From a virus, in IMG/VR virus record IMGVR_UViG_3300031688_000164, positions 1 to 21,363 of that record: a stretch of DNA of 21,363 bases. One strand, written 5' to 3'. The position numbers and the translations under genes were made by a program. Within the stretch, counting starts at the first letter, position 1; each line of letters starts with the position of its first letter. Below the pieces are notes generated by a model, which was not told the origin of the DNA, searched no databases, and saw nothing but the letters and a program-made list of their open reading frames with translations. Below, one piece after another: positions 7,178-13,686 of the stretch.

Positions 7178-7621
7178 GTGAAAACTAGCGGAGAAGGTAC
7201 TGCGTTAATAAAAAAGTTTGAAGGATGCAAGCTAGAAGCATACCAGTGCAGTGCCGCGGTTTGGACTATAGGCTACGGGCACACTGCGGGAGTTGTTTCT
7301 GGCGATAAAATAACACAGGAGTCGGCAGACGACTTGTTAAAGGAGGATTTAAATGAATTTGAAGGATATGTACTTAAATATATTGACCCAGTTCTGGATC
7401 AAAACCAGTTCGATGCGCTTGTGGCTTGGACATTCAATCTCGGTCCAAACAACTTACGGGAAAGCACTTTGCGGACTAGGCTTAATTCTGGTGATTTTGC
7501 GGATGTCCCTCATCAATTAAAACGATGGAATAAAGCGGGCGGTAATGTCCTAGACGGACTTATTCGTCGAAGAGAGGCGGAAGCCTTACTGTGGTTAGGA
7601 AAAGAGTGGTCACATATTTAA
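7178..7621 (+). CDS. Endolysin, GH24 lysozyme with Cys in the catalytic triad
   Basis: A 147-residue phage lysozyme (T4/P22 type, N-acetylmuramidase) that cleaves the glycan strands of peptidoglycan at lysis. The catalytic region reads FEGCKLEAYQCSAAVWTIGY, followed by GHT. Relative to the catalytic Glu, the residue at +9 is Cys and at +15 is Thr, giving Glu-8aa-Cys-5aa-Thr where T4 has Glu11-Asp20-Thr26. The C-terminal half carries QFDALVAWTFNLGPNN and GLIRRREAEALLWL, both hallmarks of the family. There is no signal peptide or N-terminal anchor, so export should need the holin. I chose GTG 7178 because AGGGAGAAG lies just upstream and an upstream start would overlap the holin gene. The length is normal for the family. 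Confidence 0.93.
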   Translation: MKTSGEGTALIKKFEGCKLEAYQCSAAVWTIGYGHTAGVVSGDKITQESADDLLKEDLNEFEGYVLKYIDPVLDQNQFDALVAWTFNLGPNNLRESTLRTRLNSGDFADVPHQLKRWNKAGGNVLDGLIRRREAEALLWLGKEWSHI

Positions 7622-7625
7622 AAAG

Positions 7626-7659
7626 TTGGTAGCCCCGCCTGTATAAGATATGCTAGGAT
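7626..7659 (+). promoter_or_regulatory. Weak candidate promoter in the gap after the endolysin gene
   Basis: This 77-nt gap is one of the larger non-coding stretches. TTGGTA (7626-7631) and TATGCT (7649-7654) are 17 bp apart, each matching the sigma-70 consensus at 4 of 6 positions. An overlapping extended -10 (TGCTAGGAT, 7651-7659) is an alternative. A promoter here would serve the head genes separately from the lysis block. The match is weak. Confidence 0.22.
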
Positions 7660-7698
7660 AAACTACTACTTTAACAGACAATATGCGGGCATATAAGA

Positions 7699-7896
7699 AT
7701 GGATGAGATACATACCGCGGAAGCAGTATTCCGGATCATTAGGGATAGAAGGCAAGGCATTGTAGATTTAATGATGTATGGCAATGTTAAGTCGATGGAG
7801 CAATATCGTGAGCTTATGGGAAACATGGAATCCCTCAATCACGTGGAACAGGAACTAAAACACCTGCTAGACAAACAGGAGCGCAGTAATGACTGA
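7699..7896 (+). CDS. Small helical protein upstream of the co-chaperonin
   Basis: A 65-residue, charged, almost wholly alpha-helical protein with no membrane segment. I recall short helical proteins of this length before scaffold and capsid genes in marine podovirus-like genomes, without known function. The ribosome-binding site is poor. The gene overlaps the next one by 8 nt, which suggests translational coupling. Bases 7835-7850 inside it form a degenerate parS-like site. A small assembly factor is possible; this is inference. Confidence 0.65.
   Translation: MDEIHTAEAVFRIIRDRRQGIVDLMMYGNVKSMEQYRELMGNMESLNHVEQELKHLLDKQERSND
7835..7850. other. Degenerate parS-like site (12 of 16)
   Basis: TCAATCACGTGGAACA matches TGTTCCACGTGGAACA at 12 of 16 positions. 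The core CACGTG and the whole right half are intact; the mismatches are all in the left half. It may be weakly bound or simply fortuitous. Confidence 0.25.
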
Positions 7897-8404
7897 TTCA
7901 AAAATTGATCTTTCAGCCGCCCCGAGTGCCGCTTTCCAGTTAGAATCGGAAAAAGAACAGGCAACCGAGGCTGTTACAAAAGATGCAGAAACCCCGAAAG
8001 ATGCAGAAACCCTTCAAGATGCTTACGCAGAAAAACCTTTTTTGCGACCAGAAAACATTGGCGAAAGCCTTTTAGAAAGATTGCCTTCACCTACTGGCTG
8101 GAGAATATTAATTCTTCCATACCGTGGCAAAGGTCAAACTGAGGGTGGAATCTATCTACCTGATCAAATGATGGAGCAACAGCACGTTTCGACGCAAGTC
8201 GGCTACGTTTTAAAGGTTGGTCCTCTCGCCTACAAAGACCCCGAGAAATTCCCTACAGGTCCGTGGTGTGAAGAAAAAGATTGGGTAATGTTTGCACGTT
8301 ATGCCGGATCACGTTTTTCTATTGATGGGGGCGAAGTTCGGATTCTTAACGATGACGAAGTTTTAGCTAAAATTCTCAGCCCCGAAGACGTATTGCATTT
8401 TTAA
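7889..8404 (+). CDS. GroES-like co-chaperonin
   Basis: A 171-residue protein. Residues 1-62 are an acidic, low-complexity extension including the repeated KDAETPKDAETLQDA. Residues 68-171 match the GroES/Cpn10 fold: GWRILILPYRGK at the start, then the mobile loop with GGIYLP (86-91), whose I-Y-L corresponds to the hydrophobic I-V-L of GroES that docks onto GroEL. STQVGYVLKVGP follows, then VMFARYAG and a C-terminal NDDEVLAKI strand. Phage versions include T4 gp31 and RB49 CocO, which replace host GroES so that GroEL can fold the capsid protein. The next genes are scaffold and major capsid protein, which supports that role. The start is fixed by AGGAG at 7877-7881. The extra N-terminal extension is absent from bacterial GroES (about 97 residues). 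Confidence 0.85.
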   Translation: MTDSKIDLSAAPSAAFQLESEKEQATEAVTKDAETPKDAETLQDAYAEKPFLRPENIGESLLERLPSPTGWRILILPYRGKGQTEGGIYLPDQMMEQQHVSTQVGYVLKVGPLAYKDPEKFPTGPWCEEKDWVMFARYAGSRFSIDGGEVRILNDDEVLAKILSPEDVLHF

Positions 8405-8414
8405 GGAGTAGAAT

Positions 8415-9284
8415 ATGAGTAAAGAAAATACAGTAGAGCTAGATGTATCTGAGGTAGAAGACGTAGAAATTGAAGTAAGCGTTGAGGATGGTACCGAAGA
8501 CAACACCGAATCTAGCGAAGACCAGTTTCAGAAAGCCGACACTTCTACGCAAAAGCGTATAGATCGACTTACTAAGAAAATGCGTGAGGCGGAGCGGCGT
8601 GAAAACGAGGCCCTTAGTTACGCTAAAAAAGTTAAAGAAGAAGCAGACACTATAAAGACTAGGATGTCTAACTTAGACACTCAGTACGTTAATGAGTACT
8701 CTACACGTGTTAACTCTCAATCTGCCGCGGCAGAAGAAGCCTTATCTCGTGCTATGGAGATCGGTGATACTAGAGCCGCAGTTGAAGCTCAGAAAGCTTT
8801 AACAGGTTTAGCGATAGAAAATGACCGGGCTCAACAGGCTCGTATTCAGCAAGAGCGTTATCAACGTCAAGTTGCCGCGCAACAACAGGCTCAACTGCAA
8901 GCGCCTATGCCGCAACAGCAGCCTCAACCTAAACGTCCTGACCCAAAGGCGGAAGATTGGGCGGCAAAGAACGATTGGTTTGGTCAAGACGAGGCTATGA
9001 CTTATGCCGCGTTTGGAATTCACAAGCGACTTGTTGAAGAAGAACAGTTTGACCCTAAGTCAGATGAGTACTATACTGAATTAGATCAAAGAATTAAGGG
9101 AGAATTCCCTCATAAATTTGGTAAACAGAGAAACCGTAACGCCCAGACGGTGGCATCTGCTTCTAGACAAACTACAGGGCGCAGTGGGAAAAGACAGGTT
9201 CGACTCACCCCGAGCCAAATTGCAATAGCAAAAAAATTGGGTGTGCCGCTTGAAGAATACGCGAAATACGTGAAGGAGACATAA
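8415..9284 (+). CDS. Capsid scaffolding protein
   Basis: A 289-residue, highly charged, mostly helical protein expected to direct prohead assembly and then leave or be degraded. The N-terminal 45 residues are strongly acidic. Residues 45-150 form long Arg/Glu/Ala/Gln-rich coiled-coil helices, followed by a Gln/Pro linker (QQQAQLQAPMPQQQPQPK). The C-terminal segment (about 235-289) is basic and ends with LTPSQIAIAKKLGVPLEEY, a helix-turn-helix-like tail reminiscent of the capsid-binding C-terminus of other scaffolds. The AAGGAG site lies just before ATG 8415. Its place immediately before the capsid genes is the classical one. No protease motif is present, so any prohead protease would be a different gene. 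Confidence 0.82.
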   Translation: MSKENTVELDVSEVEDVEIEVSVEDGTEDNTESSEDQFQKADTSTQKRIDRLTKKMREAERRENEALSYAKKVKEEADTIKTRMSNLDTQYVNEYSTRVNSQSAAAEEALSRAMEIGDTRAAVEAQKALTGLAIENDRAQQARIQQERYQRQVAAQQQAQLQAPMPQQQPQPKRPDPKAEDWAAKNDWFGQDEAMTYAAFGIHKRLVEEEQFDPKSDEYYTELDQRIKGEFPHKFGKQRNRNAQTVASASRQTTGRSGKRQVRLTPSQIAIAKKLGVPLEEYAKYVKET

Positions 9285-9285
9285 A

Positions 9286-9771
9286 ATGAGTGATAATACA
9301 GAAAAGTTTGATGCACCCATCAAAAGGGCTTCTCGCGCTAGTACAGAAAGGGGCAAAAAGGCGGTGCGTAAGCCTTGGGCTCCCCCGTCAATGTTAGAGG
9401 CACCACCTGCCCCTGACGGATTTAAGCATCGTTGGATTCGTGCTGAAACCAGAGGATTTAACGATAGCAAGAACGTCAGTGCTAAAATGAGGGAAGGTTG
9501 GGAGTTGGTCCGTAAGGACGAATACCCCGATTTCGAGTCCCCCGTTGTTGATACAGGTAAATACGAAGGTGTTTTTGGAGTAGGCGGACTACTTCTTGCA
9601 CGTATCCCCGTAGAAACTGTTGCCGAGCGAACTGCCTACTTTAATGGCAGAAACCGCGATCAGATGGAAGCAGTTGATTCAGATATGTTGCGAGAGAACG
9701 CACATTCATCCATGGCGATTTCAAAACCGGATCGTCAATCTCGTGTAACTTTTGGCGGCTCACGAAAGTGA
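9286..9771 (+). CDS. Conserved head-region protein, function unknown
   Basis: A 161-residue soluble protein. The first 40 residues are basic and probably disordered. The middle has PPAPDGFKHRWIRAETRG, then KMREGWELVRKDEYPDF, a compact Trp-rich domain. The sequence GVGGLLLARIPVETVAERTAYF follows. I recall homologues between scaffold and capsid genes in marine podovirus-like genomes without a confirmed role. A GAAGGAGAC site overlaps the end of the scaffold gene, whose stop is 1 nt upstream. A capsid-associated or assembly role is likely from context only. Confidence 0.72.
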   Translation: MSDNTEKFDAPIKRASRASTERGKKAVRKPWAPPSMLEAPPAPDGFKHRWIRAETRGFNDSKNVSAKMREGWELVRKDEYPDFESPVVDTGKYEGVFGVGGLLLARIPVETVAERTAYFNGRNRDQMEAVDSDMLRENAHSSMAISKPDRQSRVTFGGSRK

Positions 9772-9800
9772 TAGCCGTTTACTTTTAGGAGAATACTTTT

Positions 9801-10451
9801 ATGGCAAATTCAAATACTGCCTATGGTCTTCGCCCTGTTGGTCTAGTCGGAAGCGGTGCTAACTCTACTGGTGTAACCCAGTATGAAATCGCAAGCGACA
9901 ACACTAATGCTATTTTCCAGTATGGAATAGTTGTACCTTTAGCCGCAGGTGTTATCACCTTCGCTGGTGCTACTGATGGTGGAACTACACAAGCATTAGG
10001 TGTACTGATGGGCGTAGAATATGTTGATAGCGTAACAAAGAAGCCGACCTTTCTTAACTACTGGCCCGGTTCTAACTCTGTGAGTGTAGATACTAACCAC
10101 AAAGTTAAAGCTTTTGTTGCGGATGACCCAATGCAAATCTTTAAGGTGTCTTCAGACGCAACACTAACAGATGTAGCCACTGCACAAGCGGCTGTATTTG
10201 CTAATGCTAGTCTGGGAACGTCTGCTAGAACGGGTTCAACAAACACAGGGTCTTCCAACTCTCAGTTGGGTGTAAGCACCATTGCAACTACGGCTACCCT
10301 GCCGTTAAGAATTGTGGGTATTATGGACGATGCGGGTAACGAAGACGTTACTGCGGCTGGTCTGCCGATGCTTGTTCGCATCAATGCTCATTTCAACTCA
10401 CCTACTAGCCGTTTTGATTCGCAGACTAATGCGACATCAACAGGCATTTAA
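9801..10451 (+). CDS. Probable head decoration or stabilising protein
   Basis: A 216-residue protein rich in Ala, Gly, Thr and Val and predicted mainly beta. It starts with MANSNTAYGLRPVGLVGSG, a beginning I recall for proteins just upstream of marine phage capsid genes. The next gene is the major capsid protein, 12 nt away. There is no signal peptide or enzymatic motif. Capsid decoration proteins often lie next to the capsid gene and are beta-rich, hence the proposal. It could instead be a minor capsid protein. The ribosome-binding site is TAGGAG. Confidence 0.68.
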   Translation: MANSNTAYGLRPVGLVGSGANSTGVTQYEIASDNTNAIFQYGIVVPLAAGVITFAGATDGGTTQALGVLMGVEYVDSVTKKPTFLNYWPGSNSVSVDTNHKVKAFVADDPMQIFKVSSDATLTDVATAQAAVFANASLGTSARTGSTNTGSSNSQLGVSTIATTATLPLRIVGIMDDAGNEDVTAAGLPMLVRINAHFNSPTSRFDSQTNATSTGI

Positions 10452-10463
10452 GGGGGATATACC

Positions 10464-11375
10464 ATGGCTATTTCTCGCGCACAATTAGCGAAAGAGCTTG
10501 AACCCGGCCTTAATGCCTTGTTCGGCTTGGAATACGACCGTTACGAAAACGAGCATTCGGAGATTTTTGAAGAAGAGTCTTCCGACCGTGCTTTTGAAGA
10601 AGAAGTAATGCTCGGTGGTTTCTCAACTGCACCCGTTAAAAATGAAGGCGGAAACGTCAGCTTTGACGATGCACAAGAGACTTACACTGCACGTTACTCT
10701 CACGAGACTATCGCACTTGCTTTCTCTATTACTGAAGAAGCGATTGAAGATAATCTTTATGATCGACTAGCATCACGCTATACCAAAGCTCTGGCACGTT
10801 CCATGGCTCAAACCAAGCAAATCAAAGCGGCTTCTATCTTGAACAATGCGTTCTCGACAGGTTCTAGTGCGATTGGCGACGGTGCGGCCCTGTGTTCTGC
10901 TGCTCACCCATCTTTGTCAGGTAACCAGACTAATCTTCTGGCTACTCCGGCTGACCTCAACGAGACTTCTCTTGAGCAAATGCTGATTGACATTGCTGGT
11001 CTGACTGACGAGCGTGGTCTGAAGATCGCTGTACGTGGCATGAAGCTGATTATTCCGAAAGAACTGCAATTTATTGCAGAGCGAGTAATCAACTCTAACC
11101 TCCGCAGTGGTACCGCAGACAATGATAATAATGCAATGAAGAACATGGGAATGTTGCCGGAAGGCGCAGTGGTTAACCACTTCCTAACTGATTCAGATGC
11201 ATACTTTATCAAGACTGATGCTCCAAACGGCTTCAAATACTTCAACCGTTCGCCTATTAAGACGGCAATGGAAGGAGACTTTGACACCGGCAATATGCGC
11301 TTTAAAGCCCGTGAAAGATACAGCTTCGGCGTATCTGATTGGCGCTCTGTGTTCGGTACTCCCGGCGCGGCGTAA
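10464..11375 (+). CDS. Major capsid protein (HK97 fold, Mu gpT-like)
   Basis: A 303-residue protein expected to build the icosahedral shell. Features resembling the Mu gpT-like capsid group are an N-terminal helical segment (LAKELEPGLNALFGLEYDRY), then EEEVMLGGFSTAPVKNEGG, SITEEAIEDNLYDRLASRY and ALARSMAQTKQIKAASILNNAF. The later part has a peptide suited to the P and A domains (IAVRGMKLIIPKELQFIAER) and ends with FKARERYSFGVSDWRSVFG. There is no large N-terminal delta domain, in keeping with the separate scaffold gene. AGGGGG precedes the ATG. A strong terminator follows 17 nt after the stop, which makes this the last gene of its transcription unit and allows high expression. Confidence 0.88.
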   Translation: MAISRAQLAKELEPGLNALFGLEYDRYENEHSEIFEEESSDRAFEEEVMLGGFSTAPVKNEGGNVSFDDAQETYTARYSHETIALAFSITEEAIEDNLYDRLASRYTKALARSMAQTKQIKAASILNNAFSTGSSAIGDGAALCSAAHPSLSGNQTNLLATPADLNETSLEQMLIDIAGLTDERGLKIAVRGMKLIIPKELQFIAERVINSNLRSGTADNDNNAMKNMGMLPEGAVVNHFLTDSDAYFIKTDAPNGFKYFNRSPIKTAMEGDFDTGNMRFKARERYSFGVSDWRSVFGTPGAA

Positions 11376-11391
11376 GCCTATGTTGTTATGG

Positions 11392-11421
11392 AAGGGCGGC
11401 ACTTGCCGCCCTTTCTTTTTT
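11392..11421 (+). terminator. Rho-independent terminator after the major capsid gene
   Basis: The stem AAGGGCGGC / GCCGCCCTT (9 bp, loop ACTT) runs 11392-11413 and is followed directly by TTTCTTTTTT. It lies just after the capsid stop codon. The stem is GC-rich and the U-tract is good, so it should work as an intrinsic terminator, perhaps partly, limiting read-through to the downstream genes. Confidence 0.92.
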
Positions 11422-11431
11422 GCGGTATAGT
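11403..11431 (+). promoter_or_regulatory. Candidate sigma-70 promoter overlapping the terminator
   Basis: TTGCCG (11403-11408) and TATAGT (11426-11431) are exactly 17 bp apart, matching the consensus at 4 of 6 and 5 of 6 positions. The -35 element lies in the terminator stem and the spacer contains its U-tract. Transcription would begin about 60 nt before ATG 11499 and restart expression after the terminator. A further short inverted repeat (CAGTC / GACTG, 11453-11457 and 11467-11471) lies in the leader. Confidence 0.4.
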
Positions 11432-11498
11432 AAAATTGAACACAAACCCTGACAGTCGTTTTTTTTGACTGACATTTGCCAAGACAGGAGAAACACTC

Positions 11499-12056
11499 AT
11501 GGCTAACACAACTTTTTCTGGTGCGGTCCGTTCTGAAAACGGATTTACCGATGTAACCAAAGGCGCGACCGGTGCTTTTACTACCAACTCTACTTATGGC
11601 AACAACGCTTCTATTGGCGGAACCCTTAAAGCTAAACGCTCTGTAGTAAAAACTTGGGAAGCCACAGCGGCAGTCTCCGATACTCTATCTATATCTGATT
11701 CCGGTGCTATTGTACTAATTCACGGTACTTTAGATAATGTTATTACTTTACCTGCTTCAGCTACTGCAACAGAAGGCGCGTATTTTGACTTCTTAGTAAC
11801 TACCGCTGTAGGTTCTGGTAAAACAACGACTATTGCTATCCCTGCTTCAACAGGCAGTACTTTCTTGGCCCAAACGCAACTAGCGGCAGGCAATGCGGCT
11901 AACCCTGTTATCACAAACGCAGGGGACACCTTTACCTTTGTAGCGGGTTCGGGAATAGGCTCTAGATGCCGTATTACTTGTATTACTGCGGTAACTGGCG
12001 GCAAGCAGGTATGGATGGCAAGTTCTGTAGGAACGCCTATCTCTACAGTAGGGTAA
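11499..12056 (+). CDS. Beta-rich virion protein, function unknown
   Basis: A 185-residue Ala/Thr/Gly-rich protein. The N-terminus ANTTFSGAVRSENGF resembles proteins that marine phages encode directly after the capsid gene. The rest (KTWEATAAVSDTLSISDSGA, then ITLPASATATEGAYFDFLV) suggests a beta-sandwich like those in fibre or decoration proteins. There is no catalytic motif or membrane segment. The ribosome-binding site CAGGAG precedes the ATG. It is the first gene after the terminator-promoter junction. A capsid decoration or outer virion protein is my inference. Confidence 0.7.
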   Translation: MANTTFSGAVRSENGFTDVTKGATGAFTTNSTYGNNASIGGTLKAKRSVVKTWEATAAVSDTLSISDSGAIVLIHGTLDNVITLPASATATEGAYFDFLVTTAVGSGKTTTIAIPASTGSTFLAQTQLAAGNAANPVITNAGDTFTFVAGSGIGSRCRITCITAVTGGKQVWMASSVGTPISTVG

Positions 12057-12075
12057 TTAGCTAAAGGAGAAATTT

Positions 12076-12663
12076 ATGTCTGATGTTAAAGCGACATTTG
12101 TCTCTGCGGCAGTGGCAAGTGCAACGGCGATATCGACCGCGGCACAGGTAGCAAATAATGCCGCCCTTACTTTGACTGCTAGTCCGTATGTTACGGATGC
12201 GGCACGAAAAATTACCATTACTTCGGGTGGCAATGATTCCGGCATTTCTTTTGACATTGTTGGATTAGATGAAACGGGTGCCGCGGCTTCTGAACGAGTT
12301 ACGGGAGGAAATGCCGGTGCTGTAACCAGCACCGAGTACTATACTTCCGTTACCTCTATTACAGCAGTTGGTGATCCGGCAGGTACGGTGAGTGCGGGTA
12401 CTTCAAATAGCGTAGGAGCCCCGATGTTTGAGGGCCGTATGCGTTTAAGAGGTATGTACGCAGTCAATACTGCTACGGGCGGAACCATCAGCTTTAGAGA
12501 AGGTACCGTAGGCGGAACAATAAACATGCAGTTTAATACAGTTGGAAACGCAGACTCCGCCGAATACCCGGACATACCGGATAACGGCATGTTGTTTGTT
12601 GGGGGAGGGTACATAACGTATTCTGCCGCTAATATGGCTTCCATAACCGTTTTCTTTGCGTAA
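12076..12663 (+). CDS. Second beta-rich virion protein, function unknown
   Basis: A 195-residue protein similar in composition to its upstream neighbour: Ala/Thr/Gly/Ser-rich, predicted beta, with no charged coiled coil. It begins SDVKATFVSAAVASATAIST and contains RKITITSGGNDSGISFDIVG and RMRLRGMYAVNTATGGTISF. AAAGGAGAAA precedes the ATG. I recall similar proteins near capsid or adaptor genes in marine phages. A tail or decoration protein is plausible but cannot be confirmed here. Confidence 0.68.
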   Translation: MSDVKATFVSAAVASATAISTAAQVANNAALTLTASPYVTDAARKITITSGGNDSGISFDIVGLDETGAAASERVTGGNAGAVTSTEYYTSVTSITAVGDPAGTVSAGTSNSVGAPMFEGRMRLRGMYAVNTATGGTISFREGTVGGTINMQFNTVGNADSAEYPDIPDNGMLFVGGGYITYSAANMASITVFFA

Positions 12664-12675
12664 AAAGGTCTTTAT

Positions 12676-12960
12676 ATGGCTACTACAAAAGATGTTGAAA
12701 GACTTCCCAGTGGCCGTATAAAGTACCGTGGGGAGACTTTTCCGGGTTTTAATAAACCAAAAAAGACCCCTAAAAAATCTAAAAAAAGCGCCGTTTTAGC
12801 TAAAAAAGGCTCTGAAATCAAACTAGTTCGGTTTGGTGACCCCAACATGTCCATTAAAAAAGACCAGCCTGCCCGGAGAAGCAATTTTCGGGCTAGGCAT
12901 AAGTGCGACACCGCAAAAGATAAGTTTTCAGCGCGTTACTGGAGTTGTAAAGCATGGTAA
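12676..12960 (+). CDS. Small Lys/Arg-rich protein with conserved C-terminal Trp/Cys motif
   Basis: A 94-residue protein with 27 Lys or Arg. The N-terminal half is Lys/Pro-rich and probably disordered; the conserved half reads VRFGDPNMSIKKDQPARRSN, then FRARHKCDTAKDKFSARYWS and CKAW. I recall this C-terminal pattern (FGDPNM, ARR, FRARH, YWSCK) in many marine phage proteins without known function. The two Cys and one His could bind metal or form a disulphide. It overlaps the next gene by 7 nt. It is the first of five adjacent small Lys-rich genes. Nucleic-acid binding within the virion is a reasonable inference. Confidence 0.75.
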   Translation: MATTKDVERLPSGRIKYRGETFPGFNKPKKTPKKSKKSAVLAKKGSEIKLVRFGDPNMSIKKDQPARRSNFRARHKCDTAKDKFSARYWSCKAW

Positions 12961-13199
12961 GCGCAGTTAACTTAGGCGCAGGATCGCCCAAATCAAACAA
13001 ATGTGCCGTTATCCGCATGAAAAAAGGCGGATCGGTAAAAAAGAAGTCTGGCGGAAAGATTTGCCCAGAGGGTAAAGCTTGGGCAAAGCGTACTTTTGAC
13101 ACGTATCCCTCGGCCTACGCTAATTTAGCGGCTTCTAAATACTGTAAAGACCCTAATTACGCCAAGAAATCTAAAGGCGGTAAAAGAAAAGGACGTTAA
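12954..13199 (+). CDS. Small Lys/Gly-rich protein with CPEGKAWAKR motif
   Basis: An 81-residue protein with 21 Lys or Arg. It contains IRMKKGGSVKKKSGGK, then ICPEGKAWAKRTFDTYPSAY and ANLAASKYCKDPNY, ending in a Lys/Gly/Arg tail. The pattern CPxGxAWAKRTFxxYPSAYAN is one I associate with marine phage proteins of unknown function. Three Cys are present. The ATG lies inside the end of the upstream gene, so the two are probably translationally coupled. It shares the MKxGG-like element with the other small basic proteins here. Confidence 0.75.
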   Translation: MVSAVNLGAGSPKSNKCAVIRMKKGGSVKKKSGGKICPEGKAWAKRTFDTYPSAYANLAASKYCKDPNYAKKSKGGKRKGR

Positions 13200-13200
13200 C

Positions 13201-13347
13201 ATGCCTCATTCTACAAAAGATTTAGATAAAGTTATTGCTGGTTTAAAAAAAGCGTCTAAGCTTCATGCAAACCAAGCAAAAGTTTTGGAAAAAATAAAAA
13301 AAGACCATAGCAAAGGCTATGAGAAAAAGAAACCTAAAAAGAAGTGA
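13201..13347 (+). CDS. 48-residue Lys-rich protein
   Basis: A short gene starting 1 nt after the previous stop, with AAAGGACG before the ATG. It encodes 48 residues, 16 of them Lys and none Arg: MPHSTKDLDKVIAGLKKASK at the start, a single likely amphipathic helix, and a C-terminal EKKKPKKK. No family is recognised. Tight spacing, ribosome-binding site and the matching composition of its neighbours support it. A DNA- or RNA-binding peptide is possible. Confidence 0.62.
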   Translation: MPHSTKDLDKVIAGLKKASKLHANQAKVLEKIKKDHSKGYEKKKPKKK

Positions 13348-13356
13348 GAACATCTT

Positions 13357-13674
13357 GTGGGTGATTTAAAGAAGTGGGTTGACCAAGACTGGGTTAGGAT
13401 AGGGTCTGATGGTAACATTAAAGGGTCTTGCGGGACTTCTAAAGACACTAAAAACCCAGATAGGTGCTTGCCCCGTAGTAAAGCGCAGTCTTTGTCAAAA
13501 TCAGAGCGAGCGGCAACTGCGCGGAAAAAGAAGGCTTCTAAGAAAAAAGTTGTGAAAAACACTAAAGCGGCAGAAGTGCAGAAAATGAGTAAAGGCGGTG
13601 TGATTGCAAGAGGTTGTGGTGCGGTCATGTCTAATCGTAGAAAAAGAACCCAAGGTTCTGTTGTAAAACTTTAA
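13357..13674 (+). CDS. Basic protein with WVRIGSDG and ARGCGAV motifs
   Basis: A 105-residue protein started by GTG 13357 (ribosome-binding site weak, TGAGAA). The N-terminal domain reads KKWVDQDWVRIGSDGNIKGS, then CGTSKDTKNPDRCLPRSKAQ and SLSKSERAATARKKKASKKK. I recall this CGxSK/CLPxxKAxSL pattern in marine phage and other viral proteins of unknown function. The C-terminus, KMSKGGVIARGCGAVMSNRR, is a second module. Its ARG-x-GA core recurs in the 65-residue protein at 4396-4593. The two Cys of the first module may form a metal site or disulphide. It looks like a fusion of two short modules. The role is unknown. Confidence 0.74.
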   Translation: MGDLKKWVDQDWVRIGSDGNIKGSCGTSKDTKNPDRCLPRSKAQSLSKSERAATARKKKASKKKVVKNTKAAEVQKMSKGGVIARGCGAVMSNRRKRTQGSVVKL

Positions 13675-13686
13675 CGAGGTATAGCT

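Noticed and set aside
11453-11471. CAGTC / GACTG inverted repeat with T-rich loop as a second terminator
   Set aside because: The stem is only 5 bp and the T-run is in the loop rather than after the stem.
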